This document shows positions 49,594 through 58,348 of a DNA stretch of 64,000 bases, in pieces. The stretch covers positions 1 through 64,000 of the forward strand of contig URHR01000001.1 of the NCBI GenBank assembly GCA_900547725.1, read 5' to 3'. The notes under the pieces were generated by a model. It ran no database searches, was not told where the DNA came from, and saw only the letters and a program-made list of their open reading frames with translations. Both the position numbers and the translations under genes were made by a program. The stretch comes from an uncultured Eubacteriales bacterium (lineage in GTDB: Bacteria > Bacillota > Clostridia > Oscillospirales > CAG-272). The stretch's first letter is position 1. Every line of letters starts with the position of its first letter.

Positions 49594-51402
49594 CTACCGA
49601 TTGGCAAATACAAAATCAATAAAGATGGGGAAATGATCCGAAGCAGAGAGCGTACACTCATCGGCTATACAACCGTACACACGCACATCTGCCTCTCCTG
49701 TCGCTAAAAAGATATTGTCAAAGCTAAGTTGCCCTTGGTTATCATAACCGATGCCTCCAGCCGGCAACATCATACCATGGACCCGATCAAATCTCGGATA
49801 ATCATGTGTCGATTTTGTAGTGGATACAAAATCGGTCGCAAGATCTCTTGTATGCCGGTATCCCGCTGTATTGACAATATAAGAATAGGTAGCGCTGGAG
49901 TGATTGAAGTTAAAATCTCCAATTAAGAATACCGGAACTCCCGAATACCTCTGCGATAGACTTTGAATCAGCGCCTCAATCTCCTGAACCTGTCCCAGCC
50001 CGACGACAGCATTTCCGCCTTCGAGATGAGTATTGACCACGATATAGTTTTTACCGTTGGCTTTATTCCGCAATACAGCCCAACTCAAAACCCGTGTTTC
50101 GCCTTTTGGTAATTGTTGATTCTCATAAATGTGATAATCGCTTTCCAGTACCTCTGTGGTGGCAGTGTGATAGAGGATGGGGCAAACATTATATTTCCGG
50201 TATACCTCAGGCATCTCAGGATTCATGCTCTCCCGATATCCCAATGCTTCCAAAAGTGTGATAATGTTATTTTCGTTTGTAAGACGATTGTTAAAATCAC
50301 ATTCCTGCAATCCCAATACATCCGGCATATACTGCTTAATCATCTCACTCTGTAACCGGTTTCGCGCTGCAATATCCGGATGCCCCCAAAGTACATTGTA
50401 GGACATTATGCGCACGTCACCTGCCGGCAAATAGGCATACTTGGTGGATTGAGTAAGTTTTGTAAGATGATCCTTATAATTGCCTTTAACGGAAAATCCA
50501 TCTCGGAACGGGTAATAACCGTTTGGTGCCGCAGTTTCGAGGTATCGAAAAATCCCTTCAAATCCATAATAAGTGGAAGCAGCAAGCGTAATGCTTTTTT
50601 CAGACACTGTAATCTCAAAATCTCCCTGCGGCAATGCTTCGCTTTCCTCAATCACAATTTGTATCCCATCACCTGTCGGTGCGGAAGTGGTAGTTACCAA
50701 AGACTTTCCCGAAAGTGTCTTGATCGCCTCGCTTACACGATACGCATATCGAGCTGGCATCTGCGCCGCGCTATCATACACCACGCAGTAATCCGAAGCC
50801 GGATAATCAAAAAATGGGAACAAAGAAAATTGGATTCTCTGTACGGCCAAATAATTACGTGGTATCAACAATTCCGCCAATACCGGTGTTGTCGGCAGTT
50901 CTCCTTCCGGCTCTGCACCAAATACATCCTGCACAAACTGCGAAATTGCCAAATATAAACCGCTTTGTGTTTCGGAGTTAAAAAGCAATTTGTCCCCTAC
51001 AACTGAAACGGAATATCCTTGTGCGTAGTCTACATCGCTTTTCTCTGTCTGTTCCGGACGATTCGTTATCCCCAACAAAATCTCCTTTTCGGCTCTCTCA
51101 CCGCCACCCATATCCGAGGTTTCGGAATCCTTCCTCACCTGCAATTTGGCACCGGTATATGCTTCTACCGTTCCGGCCAACCGTTCTGCCATTGCCCGCA
51201 CATATGTTTTGGGGTGCTCCGGAATCACAATTACATAGTCAGTTTTGTGATTTTTAACTACCTGCAAATTTTCTGTTTTCATCGGTCCTGTTGTGTCTGA
51301 CAGACCGCCGGAATTTTGCGCATTTTTTCCATTACAACCAAACAGTAAAGCAATCACAAGTAATATCCCCCATGATGCAAACCTTTTTGATCGACATTTC
51401 AT
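49594..51402 (-). CDS. EEP-domain lipoprotein with N-terminal glycan-locus domain, locus B
   Basis: A 602-residue lipoprotein: signal with lipobox LLFGC (Cys23), then a domain (about 50-320) with KEILLGITNRPEQTE and LLFNSETQSGLYLAISQFV, also found in the truncated gene at 63344, then an EEP domain (about 325-602) with MSYNVLWGHP, VLGLQECDFNNR, VNTHLEGGN, LIGDFNFNHS and SASDHFPIF, all catalytic residues intact. It is a surface-exposed phosphoesterase, counterpart of 23561-25309 in locus A. ATG 51402 follows AGAGG. A palindrome lies in the 129-nt gap to the peptide gene. Confidence 0.84.
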   Translation of the reverse strand: MKCRSKRFASWGILLVIALLFGCNGKNAQNSGGLSDTTGPMKTENLQVVKNHKTDYVIVIPEHPKTYVRAMAERLAGTVEAYTGAKLQVRKDSETSDMGGGERAEKEILLGITNRPEQTEKSDVDYAQGYSVSVVGDKLLFNSETQSGLYLAISQFVQDVFGAEPEGELPTTPVLAELLIPRNYLAVQRIQFSLFPFFDYPASDYCVVYDSAAQMPARYAYRVSEAIKTLSGKSLVTTTSAPTGDGIQIVIEESEALPQGDFEITVSEKSITLAASTYYGFEGIFRYLETAAPNGYYPFRDGFSVKGNYKDHLTKLTQSTKYAYLPAGDVRIMSYNVLWGHPDIAARNRLQSEMIKQYMPDVLGLQECDFNNRLTNENNIITLLEALGYRESMNPEMPEVYRKYNVCPILYHTATTEVLESDYHIYENQQLPKGETRVLSWAVLRNKANGKNYIVVNTHLEGGNAVVGLGQVQEIEALIQSLSQRYSGVPVFLIGDFNFNHSSATYSYIVNTAGYRHTRDLATDFVSTTKSTHDYPRFDRVHGMMLPAGGIGYDNQGQLSFDNIFLATGEADVRVYGCIADECTLSASDHFPIFIDFVFANR

Positions 51403-51440
51403 ATTCTAAACCTCTATCACAAAATCAAAATTCCAATTAT

Positions 51441-51480
51441 AGGGTATCCCGAACAATTGTTATTCGGAATACCCCTTTTT
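51441..51480. other. Palindrome with T run between peptide and EEP genes
   Basis: GGGTATCCCGAA and TTCGGAATACCC pair with one mismatch and TTTTT follows on the plus strand. There is no plus-strand gene nearby, so it may act as an RNA-processing hairpin or partial terminator in locus B. Confidence 0.45.
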
Positions 51481-51531
51481 GTATCAATCTATTGAACCAA
51501 CATCATCGGCAGGCTATTCTTTAGCCGCACT

Positions 51532-51651
51532 TTAAGGATTGCCCCATTCCTTTTTATCTTCGCCATAAGGCTGGGAAATGGATACAGATTCGGTCAAAAT
51601 ATCTTGCGGCAGAGGCATAAAAAGCGCCTCGGGTCTTTGATAACTTTTCAC
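51532..51651 (-). CDS. Short QDILT-motif peptide (copy 2, locus B)
   Basis: A 39-residue peptide starting at GTG 51651, with AGGAGG 9 nt upstream, 13 nt after the surface-protein gene. It reads VKSYQRPEALFMPL, the motif PQDILTESVSISQ and an acidic tail ending EWGNP. Start pattern (K-x-Y...P), motif and following S-x-S-Q match the peptides at 23400-23528 and 61615-61767. No signal peptide or membrane helix. A GTG start and short length make it easy to miss; conservation of the motif at the same operon position supports it. Confidence 0.75.
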   Translation of the reverse strand: MKSYQRPEALFMPLPQDILTESVSISQPYGEDKKEWGNP

Positions 51652-51664
51652 AGAATGTTCCTCC

Positions 51665-53392
51665 TTATTCCTTGTATGCGTCTGCAAACGCCTTTATTTT
51701 GGCAAGCGAACTATTACTGTAAGGACTGTAATTTCCTTCTTTTTCCACATAGTAGGGATAGTCCTCAGATTGTGCATCTGCGCGATCGGCATAAGCTTCC
51801 CGTGCAACAGATGCAATGGTACGGGAGTGATCCTGTTCGATATAATCCGAATAAAAAGTAACGGATAAATCTCCAACAGTAATCGTCAGGTATCCGACCG
51901 CACTGTATGCCAAGTTGTAGTTGGACTCAAACAGGTTAGCTACCGCACCGGAAAAGGTGTATGCAGTGTCGGTCTCCTCTAAAAATTTATAAACGGTTGT
52001 GTCGAACGGTACGTTAATGTAAGGATCAAAAGCAAACCCTTGCTCTTTCTTGTATGTATCCAAGGCATCAGCGGTGAAAGTACCAACAGCCTTTACATAT
52101 TTGGTTGGCGCGATGAGGGTGCCGATTTGCACGGTAACGTTGTCTGCTTTAAGCAGCGCATCTAACGTAGATTTTTTGATTTCAGTATCAAAACGCAGAC
52201 CTGTGGGATCGTCCAGCCGTACAGAAGCACCGGTCAGAGTTTTGAGAGTAATGTCGGTTACACAACCGGATGCACTCAAATTCCCCTTCCCCTTGTTTCC
52301 GGCCAAATTATGACCGCTAGCATAGCAGTTTTTCAGGTTTAACTGCTTCGCCTCATTCATACCAACCAGTTCACCCATAAAACCGGGGTCGGTTCCTTTA
52401 CCGGACAGCATCTTGCCGGCATTAAAGCAATTCTCTATATTATAAACTGCCTTACTTCTGGCATCGCCAATGATACCGCCGGTGCGGCCATGTCCACGAT
52501 TGGTCTCCACAAAGATATCCCCATAGTTCACACAGTTGCTGATAGATACCGTTGTATCTGTAGCCGCATCACCAACGGCTACGATACCACCAGAATACGC
52601 GATGGTAGCAGATCCGGTAAAGATTTGCGAAATATCTGCATAATTTGTGCAATTGGTTATCTGGGCTGCCTCGATTCTGGCCGCAATTCCGGCTGTATAT
52701 TGCCGCTCTTTATTGGTGCCAGAAGTCGTTACCTGAAGTTGAATCTTTCCGTGTGCCGTACAATCCTGAATTTTACCTCCGGCGGCCAACATGCCGGTAA
52801 TTCCGCCAAAGTAAAAATCAACTGATTTTGCTTCACGGGTAATTTGCACATCAGCATACACGGTGCAATTTTCAACAGCAGAACCGCCATAAACAGATGC
52901 GCACAGTAAGCCGCTATAATTATTCTTTCTTGATCCGGCGCGTATATGACCGTGCACTGTGAGATTCTTTACTACAGCACCTCCATCCAACCTACCAAAG
53001 AGTCCCGGTCTGTAATCCCGTTCCTCATTGATTGCAAAACCGGTTATGACTTTACCGTTTCCGTCAAATTTCCCCTTAAACGCTTTTCCTGCATCATTCT
53101 GATTACCGATCCCTGTCCATTCCCGACCGCCAAGATCAATATCCGCAGTCAGAATATAATATTGATTATACGTAGCACTTCCATTTGAATTTACAAGAGA
53201 GGCCAAATAAGCCAATTCTGAACCGTTTGAAATCTTCCACGGGTCATCATCAGTACCGGATCCACCGGAAAAAGATGCAGCAACGCTACCATCCCACGCA
53301 GCAGTGTCTGCTGCGATCGCCGGAAATTCCAGTAAAAAAGTCGAGAGCAACATGGCAAAAATGATGAAACATGATAAAACTTTGGTCTTCAT
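51665..53392 (-). CDS. Secreted GLUG-type beta-helix surface protein with 'RF' domain
   Basis: A 575-residue protein with a Sec signal (about 1-28). Residues about 45-365 are a repetitive beta-helix of GLUG style: GLFGRLDGGAVVKNLTVHG, then repeated GGI...ISNCVNYGDI and NIENCFNAGKM units. From about 378 on, SVRLDDPTGLRFDTEIKKST begins a domain that recurs in 21288 and 59480. No sortase motif. ATG 53392 follows GAGGAGG. It probably binds glycans or the wall on the cell surface. The QDILT peptide follows 13 nt downstream, as in locus C. Confidence 0.78.
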   Translation of the reverse strand: MKTKVLSCFIIFAMLLSTFLLEFPAIAADTAAWDGSVAASFSGGSGTDDDPWKISNGSELAYLASLVNSNGSATYNQYYILTADIDLGGREWTGIGNQNDAGKAFKGKFDGNGKVITGFAINEERDYRPGLFGRLDGGAVVKNLTVHGHIRAGSRKNNYSGLLCASVYGGSAVENCTVYADVQITREAKSVDFYFGGITGMLAAGGKIQDCTAHGKIQLQVTTSGTNKERQYTAGIAARIEAAQITNCTNYADISQIFTGSATIAYSGGIVAVGDAATDTTVSISNCVNYGDIFVETNRGHGRTGGIIGDARSKAVYNIENCFNAGKMLSGKGTDPGFMGELVGMNEAKQLNLKNCYASGHNLAGNKGKGNLSASGCVTDITLKTLTGASVRLDDPTGLRFDTEIKKSTLDALLKADNVTVQIGTLIAPTKYVKAVGTFTADALDTYKKEQGFAFDPYINVPFDTTVYKFLEETDTAYTFSGAVANLFESNYNLAYSAVGYLTITVGDLSVTFYSDYIEQDHSRTIASVAREAYADRADAQSEDYPYYVEKEGNYSPYSNSSLAKIKAFADAYKE

Positions 53393-53510
53393 AAGTTCCT
53401 CCTCAATTTTGTTTTTTATGATTGTTCCTTCAACGCCTATTTGCGTTGAAGGATCAATTCCTTAAAATATGTTACTGACCAAGTGCAGAAAATGGATTAC
53501 CATGGCAAAG

Positions 53511-53723
53511 TCAATACCGTTTACTCCACTCCCGGTTATCGGTAACATCCGGCTTAACCGGTTCATCTGAGTCGGCAAATTCGGTTGACTCCGGAAATTC
53601 AGCATTGGTTCCGGATGTCTTGTCAACCGCCTGTTGCATAGGCTTTTCACAGGCGCATAAGGAAGTGAGCAGCAGTGTCAGGCAAAGCAAGAAAATCATC
53701 CATACTTTATTCGTTCTATTCAT
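53511..53723 (-). CDS. Small lipoprotein
   Basis: A 70-residue lipoprotein: signal MNRTNKVWMIFLLCLTLLLT and lipobox LCAC (Cys25), leaving a 46-residue acidic tail with no domain. ATG 53723 follows AGAGGAA. An 8-codon mini-frame (ATG 53743 region, with AGGGGA upstream) ends overlapping this ATG and may couple translation. It lies in locus B between the binding lipoprotein and the surface protein. The function is unknown; it could be the relic of a longer lipoprotein gene. Confidence 0.65.
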   Translation of the reverse strand: MNRTNKVWMIFLLCLTLLLTSLCACEKPMQQAVDKTSGTNAEFPESTEFADSDEPVKPDVTDNREWSKRY

Positions 53724-53866
53724 ATTGATTCCTCTGCTTTGTTCATGTTAATTCCCCTGCCGCGCGACACCGGCACAGGTAAAAAGCAAGTACATTCCGA
53801 TTAGAGGGTAGAAGCTCCGGAGCCGGAGTTACATATCAATCTTGCAATTGTCATCGAACAGATCTG

Positions 53867-55399
53867 TTATCTGGCTTCTTCCGAAGCCTTCCACAATTCT
53901 TGGAAAGTCTGGTTCAGTTTAATTACTTCCTCAACGATCAAATCCCGTTTGCCCTTCAGAAGTGAACTGATCGTATTGGTACCGGAAGCATACATATCTC
54001 TCAGCTGTGTCGTACCGAACGCCTTAAAAGCAGTTCCAATATAGATATTAGCAGGATCAAAGAAGGTTGATGATTCCATAATCTCCAACATTCGTACGGA
54101 TTCGGGATCCTTGGCATATCGCGTGGTCAGAGCTCTTTCGTAGTAAGCCGATTTTACAGTTTGATAACTCTCAGAAGCATAAGCCTCCAAGAACTGGCTG
54201 GATTCCACCCGTTTGGCTCCCCCCACCGTGCGCGGGATAGCATACAGCAAGCATTGATCCTGAATATAGGAATAGTATTCATCCTGTGTCTCGGAATCAG
54301 ATTTTGGCAGCGGTAAAATGCCATAGCCCTGTTTGGTTTCACCCAGATTCTTCATACCCGTTTCCTCCAGGAAGAAAAGCCGGAAGCTGGTCAAAGCTGC
54401 GGTACCTGCTGTAAATTTTCCGACCACATCAAAATAGGTAGAGCTGGTATATGATCCATCGCCATACATCATTCCCAAAATCTTATCTATTGCATTAGAA
54501 AAATTGGCGGTAGAACTCAAATCATTGACATAAAGATTCTCCCCATCCTTTCCAACCACACGCAGACCGGCAGAGGCCATATAGCCATCCGTGAGGGAAG
54601 ACCCCGATCCTACCCACATCACATAACCGAATTGATCATCAACATTCACGCCATTACCATCGAGATCGTTGTAAAAATTCGCTGACAGTTCAGCCACCTC
54701 ATGAAAATCCCAATCTCCGTTCAGAACCGTTTGATAGGGATATTCCACACCAACATCGGTAAACAAATTTTTATTAAAAAACATTCCTATCATGTACCGA
54801 TAATAAGACAGCGAGAACTGACCGGTAAGAAGATACTGTGCATTTCCCACAGAGAGCGCATCATTGTAACCTTGAGAATAGTAATCCTTCTCTGTGTTGA
54901 TAAAAGGCAAATCCAACAGATTGGCAAAATGCCCCAGCTGAGCCATCCCACACATACGATATCCGGCGGTAGTCATAATATTATAGGTATCAAAACCGCC
55001 ATTGATCAGATTGGTAATTTCGTCAGTAATAAAATTGCTGTTTGTATCACCGACCCGTTCGTACACTTCAATTCTACAATTCAACCGATCTTCCAAATTA
55101 AGATTTCGTTTGAACATAGCATCTTGTACTACATTTACCTCAGACTCCTCCTGCAGCATTTCCCGCACCGTTTCACTCTGCACGTAGGAAAAAAGTCGGA
55201 TAGTATGTTGCTCAAAATCCAAGTCATCCGGAAGATCGTCTACATCGTTGCGAATTTCTTCTGTTTGATCTTCTCCCCCAGTTGTCGTGGCAGTTTCTGT
55301 ACTCTTCGGTTTTTCGGTCTTTGTTCCGCACGAAGCCAACGGAACAAGAAGCAGTAGAATGGCACAAAAAAGCGCCAATCTTTTTTTCAATACGTCCAT
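53867..55399 (-). CDS. Extracellular solute-binding lipoprotein (family 1 type), locus B
   Basis: A 510-residue lipoprotein: signal with lipobox LASC (Cys about 24), Thr-rich linker with EEIRNDVDDLPDDLDF, then a two-lobe sugar-binding-type protein (FEQHTIRLFSYVQSETVREM, YRYMIGMFFNKNLFTDVGV, DDQFGYVMWVGSGSS). ATG 55399 is preferred; an in-frame TTG at 55405 is possible, both near GAGAGGAG. It is the first gene of locus B. As in loci A and C, no permease gene accompanies it. Confidence 0.86.
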   Translation of the reverse strand: MDVLKKRLALFCAILLLLVPLASCGTKTEKPKSTETATTTGGEDQTEEIRNDVDDLPDDLDFEQHTIRLFSYVQSETVREMLQEESEVNVVQDAMFKRNLNLEDRLNCRIEVYERVGDTNSNFITDEITNLINGGFDTYNIMTTAGYRMCGMAQLGHFANLLDLPFINTEKDYYSQGYNDALSVGNAQYLLTGQFSLSYYRYMIGMFFNKNLFTDVGVEYPYQTVLNGDWDFHEVAELSANFYNDLDGNGVNVDDQFGYVMWVGSGSSLTDGYMASAGLRVVGKDGENLYVNDLSSTANFSNAIDKILGMMYGDGSYTSSTYFDVVGKFTAGTAALTSFRLFFLEETGMKNLGETKQGYGILPLPKSDSETQDEYYSYIQDQCLLYAIPRTVGGAKRVESSQFLEAYASESYQTVKSAYYERALTTRYAKDPESVRMLEIMESSTFFDPANIYIGTAFKAFGTTQLRDMYASGTNTISSLLKGKRDLIVEEVIKLNQTFQELWKASEEAR

Positions 55400-55442
55400 T
55401 TCCAATTAACTCCTCTCTTTCTTCCGATTTATCGGTACTTAT

Positions 55443-55475
55443 ATTATACCACTTCTAAATGACAAAAAAAGTGGT
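55443..55475 (-). promoter_or_regulatory. Putative locus B promoter with inverted repeat
   Basis: A TATAAT on the minus strand (55443-55448), with a poor -35, and a 7-bp inverted repeat ACCACTT/AAGTGGT (55448-55454, 55469-55475) spanning the spacer. A weak -35 would fit an activator-dependent promoter. Confidence 0.45.
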
Positions 55476-55646
55476 GATTTCGTCTAAAATGGTGGGTAAA
55501 ACCGTCTGGTTTCAAATCAATTCTGTAACATTTGATAGCTTTACGCTATGAACCCGATAATAGCCACTTTCGGACATCTCCAAAAGCCGGTGCATTTTGC
55601 TGATTGAATATTGTCTGCCTCCATTTGTTGAGCAACAAAATACTGA

Positions 55647-55715
55647 TCATTTTAACGAATCCCCCCGGGGTAAGCACATTTTCGTACTCGCTTTGTGTCG
55701 AATTTCTCTCGACAT
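55647..55715 (-). pseudogene. Second IS OrfA-type start remnant (22 codons)
   Basis: ATG 55715 behind GGAGGTTTTGTT encodes MSREIRHKASTKMCLPRGD and stops after 22 codons. The start pattern and the upstream palindrome copy the arrangement at 30586-30750. It is probably a relic of the same kind of insertion sequence. Confidence 0.4.
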
Positions 55716-55720
55716 AACAA

Positions 55721-55764
55721 AACCTCCTACGGTAGTTGTTGATACTACCATAGAAGGTTTTTTT
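55721..55764. repeat. IS-associated palindrome, second copy
   Basis: Arms AACCTCCTACGGTAGT (55721-55736) and ACTACCATAGAAGGTT (55744-55759), then TTTTT. The GGAGG ribosome site of the remnant lies within one arm, so read-through transcripts would hide it. Confidence 0.65.
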
Positions 55765-55804
55765 CAATACCCGCTTTTTACGGAGTTGTTCACTTGATAC
55801 TTTT

Positions 55805-56749
55805 TTATTTCGTTAATGATCTCCCGCTATATATTTTTTGAAACTCTCTGGGTGTGCTACCAATGATTTTTTTGAATACTGTGCGAAAAGAATGGACATC
55901 GTTGTACCCAACCATTTCGGAAACCATCTCAATTGAAGCATCCGTTTCAATCAAAAGTTCACAGGCATTTTGAATCCGAACTTTCTGCAAATACTTGTTA
56001 AAGGTCATTCCGGTCACTTCATAAAATTTTTTGCTGATATAATTTGAATTGAAATACTTCTCTTGACAAATCTTTGAGAGAGTAATATTCTCTGTGTAAT
56101 TTTCCATTACATAGTCGCAAATTTCCTGTATCGCCTTATGCTTGGGCCTTCCGCTCAAATTCGGTAAATGCTGCTGAAAAGCAGTGAGGAGAATCTCTAT
56201 TGCCATACAACGCAGCAAAGCATGATGCCCTGGTAGGTTTTTATGATATACATCCAACGCTTTTTCAAACAACGCCAATATCTGTCCATCGCTATCATAA
56301 TATACTCTGTCTGCTGGATCCATTTTAAGCAAAGAAACGTCAAAATCAATGTTTTGATGCCGGCATAACTCCGAGAGTGTACATTCCCCCGCTGTTTCTA
56401 TCAAAAAATCAGGCGTAAACAGGAAATTGATCAAAACCAAATCATGGCTGGCGTTTTGATAATCATGAAATGTATTATAATCAATAAAGATGAAATTTCC
56501 TACTCCCAAATGCTGATATTCGGACACAACACCCTTCTTTTCAATATGCTGACTTACAGTGCCATTCAATACATATACCAATTCGAAGCATCGGTGATTA
56601 TGCAATAACATATTGGCTTGTTGCGTTTTCAGAACTACACAGCTCTTGGAAATCAGTAAAGTCTTACTTGCGCCATTTTTAATTGCAGAAATATCAGGAC
56701 TGATTCCGGTAAGTGGGTTGCTGTTGTAAAATGCTTTTCTGTTTTTCAT
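55805..56749 (-). CDS. AraC-family transcriptional regulator, locus B
   Basis: A 314-residue regulator: N-terminal cupin-like domain (MLLHNHRCFELVYVLNGTVS, then GVGNFIFIDYNTFHDYQ) and a C-terminal double HTH (about 210-310) with NITLSKICQEKYFNSNYISK and SIEMVSEMVGYNDVHSFRTV. ATG 56749 follows TTGGAGA at suitable spacing; upstream in-frame ATGs lack a ribosome site. It is oriented like locus B, 405 nt upstream of it, with an IS relic in between, and is its likely sugar-responsive activator. Confidence 0.88.
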   Translation of the reverse strand: MKNRKAFYNSNPLTGISPDISAIKNGASKTLLISKSCVVLKTQQANMLLHNHRCFELVYVLNGTVSQHIEKKGVVSEYQHLGVGNFIFIDYNTFHDYQNASHDLVLINFLFTPDFLIETAGECTLSELCRHQNIDFDVSLLKMDPADRVYYDSDGQILALFEKALDVYHKNLPGHHALLRCMAIEILLTAFQQHLPNLSGRPKHKAIQEICDYVMENYTENITLSKICQEKYFNSNYISKKFYEVTGMTFNKYLQKVRIQNACELLIETDASIEMVSEMVGYNDVHSFRTVFKKIIGSTPREFQKIYSGRSLTK

Positions 56750-56844
56750 AACAATCTCCAAGAATTCGATGCGCATAATGATATACAATCATAAGCAGAT
56801 CAATATCACAATTCAAAAAGAAAACATGCCGTTCTGCTGTAATC

Positions 56845-56991
56845 TCAGAGTGATGTGCCGGTTATCAGCTCATCCGTTGGTGACAGGTTGTATGCATATT
56901 CATTCCAACGTAACCAATTTCCTCCACTTTCATTCGCAAATGTGATCGTATAATTCAGTGTCGGATTATCCTCCGCACCAGTCGGTTCATA
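56845..56991 (-). pseudogene. C-terminal fragment of a secreted-type protein
   Basis: A 48-codon frame with no start codon (TAG just upstream) that reads like a beta-sandwich tail: DNPTLNYTITFANESGGNWL and RWNEYAYNLSPTDELITG, ending at TGA 56845. The parent family is unknown to me. It sits among other fragments between the AraC genes. Confidence 0.4.
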
Positions 56992-57046
56992 CTATCATCG
57001 CGATACCGCCCCTTCAACTTGCCATTTTAGCCTGCCTCGTTGCTCT

Positions 57047-57439
57047 TCACTTCATATTATACCACAATTCAGTGACATTGTCAATCACGAAAAACCAAAC
57101 CGCCCAAAGACACAATTTCTTCCTTACTGCACCGTAAGAGGCACCGTGTCTGAATATCTGAATGAGAATATCCGGGTCTGATATTTGTGGAAGCGTGCTG
57201 TCTTTTTGGTCTTTGAATACCACTATATATATTCTTTCTCTGTTTTGTGGGATATTGCCATGTTCCATGGGGTTTAATACTCTGTATGTATATTTGTAGC
57301 CCAATTCTTCAAGTTGCTCACATATAACTTGAAAGATATTGCCATTATCATGAATTTCTTTCACTTTTTGGCGCAATCCGTCGGATTTTCGCAATCCGCA
57401 TTGGCTTTTTTCAATAAGTATCTTGTTTTTTTTCGTCAA
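57047..57439 (-). pseudogene. Fragment of a DNA (cytosine-5) methyltransferase
   Basis: The middle of this 130-codon frame (about residues 33-75) reads VICEQLEELGYKYTYRVLNP and GNIPQNRERIYIVVFKD, the target-recognition side motif VIII of C5-methyltransferases with its Gln-x-Arg-x-Arg. The catalytic Pro-Cys motif, the S-adenosylmethionine site and the C-terminal motifs are missing, and the tail after about residue 85 is unrelated. It is a relic of a restriction-modification or phage gene. Confidence 0.6.
57056..57084 (-). promoter_or_regulatory. Orphan consensus promoter
   Basis: TTGACA (57079-57084), 17 nt, TATAAT (57056-57061) on the minus strand, an exact consensus. It points into the fragment region 56845-57045, where no intact gene exists, so its original gene was lost or it makes a non-coding transcript. 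Confidence 0.65.
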
Positions 57440-57452
57440 AACATGGTATAAT
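57423..57452 (+). promoter_or_regulatory. Putative promoter of the AraC gene at 57496
   Basis: TTGTTT (57423-57428), 18 nt, TATAAT (57447-57452), about 40 nt before the ATG. Confidence 0.5.
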
Positions 57453-57495
57453 CATATAAAAAATCAGAAAAAAAGACGAAGGGTGCGCCGCTGTT

Positions 57496-58269
57496 ATGGA
57501 AAATATTTCTTTTATTTCTCGGCAACACCTCACCGAGAACCAATCGGTTTCCGAGCACAGCCATCGCTGTTGGGAGGTGGTTTTTTACAACACCTGCTCC
57601 GGCGTGAGCAAAATCGGCAACGAGGAATTCCTCTTTCGCAACAACTCCTTTGCGGTCATCCCGCCCGACTGCCCCCACAACGAACTTCACTGCGAAACCG
57701 GCTCGCTGATCTATGTCGGATTTTCCACCGATGACCTCCGCGTCCGCCCCGGCATTTACGGCGACACCGAAAACCGACTGATGGAGCGACTGGTCCACCT
57801 GATTCTCTCGGTGTTCCGCACCCGCTTTTCGGATTCGGACGGTTCGGACGAGCTGATCGGCAACCTGCTCCACGCAATGGTCCTGCTCCTGATCCGCGTT
57901 TGCAACGAATCGCACATCCGCCAGCCGGACCTGCTATACGCCCGGCGCTTTATCGACGAGAACATGAACCGGAAAATCGACCTCACGGGTCTTGCCAAAA
58001 GCAGGGGCATGACATTTGACCTGTTCCGCAGGAGCTTTAAGAAAAAATACGGCGTCTCGCCCAAGAACTATCTGATTGACCTGCGGCTGGAAAAGGCGAA
58101 AAAGATGCTGGAGGAGCCGGACCGCAACTGCACGCAGGTGGCGCTGGAATGCGGCTTTTCCAGCTCGGCGCAGTTTTCCACCATGTTCCGCGAGAGATAC
58201 GGAATCACCCCCAAAAAATACGCGCTCGAAAAGAAGATCCCCGCCCGCTCTGCCGAAAAGACGCCCTGA
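57496..58269 (+). CDS. AraC-family transcriptional regulator
   Basis: A 257-residue regulator, shorter than its neighbours. The N-terminal cupin-like part (SEHSHRCWEVVFYNTCSGVS, NNSFAVIPPDCPHNE) is followed by the double HTH (about 150-250) with DLTGLAKSRGMTFDLFRRSF and NCTQVALECGFSSSAQFSTM. Base composition is GC-rich again, marking the right end of the AT-rich interval. ATG 57496 has only a weak ribosome site. It converges on the AraC gene at 58349, separated by a strong terminator; its target is unknown. Confidence 0.87.
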   Translation: MENISFISRQHLTENQSVSEHSHRCWEVVFYNTCSGVSKIGNEEFLFRNNSFAVIPPDCPHNELHCETGSLIYVGFSTDDLRVRPGIYGDTENRLMERLVHLILSVFRTRFSDSDGSDELIGNLLHAMVLLLIRVCNESHIRQPDLLYARRFIDENMNRKIDLTGLAKSRGMTFDLFRRSFKKKYGVSPKNYLIDLRLEKAKKMLEEPDRNCTQVALECGFSSSAQFSTMFRERYGITPKKYALEKKIPARSAEKTP

Positions 58270-58274
58270 ACAGC

Positions 58275-58304
58275 AAAAAAGCCCCCGCGTCGGGGGGCTT
58301 TTTT
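58275..58304. terminator. Bidirectional terminator between convergent AraC genes
   Basis: AAAAAAGCCCCC and GGGGGGCTTTTTT form a stem with a 4-5 nt loop and A/T tracts on both sides, a textbook two-way intrinsic terminator. Confidence 0.95.
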
Positions 58305-58348
58305 GCGTGCGGAAAGCGTTTGTTTTTCGCCGTGCGGCGGCGGTTGCG

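Noticed and set aside
53723..53746. 8-codon leader frame before the small lipoprotein gene
   Set aside because: It could be a coupling leader, but eight codons cannot be supported as a gene; mentioned only in the lipoprotein entry.
57047..57439. Active DNA methyltransferase or restriction-modification system
   Set aside because: Only the motif VIII region is present; catalytic and cofactor motifs are absent.
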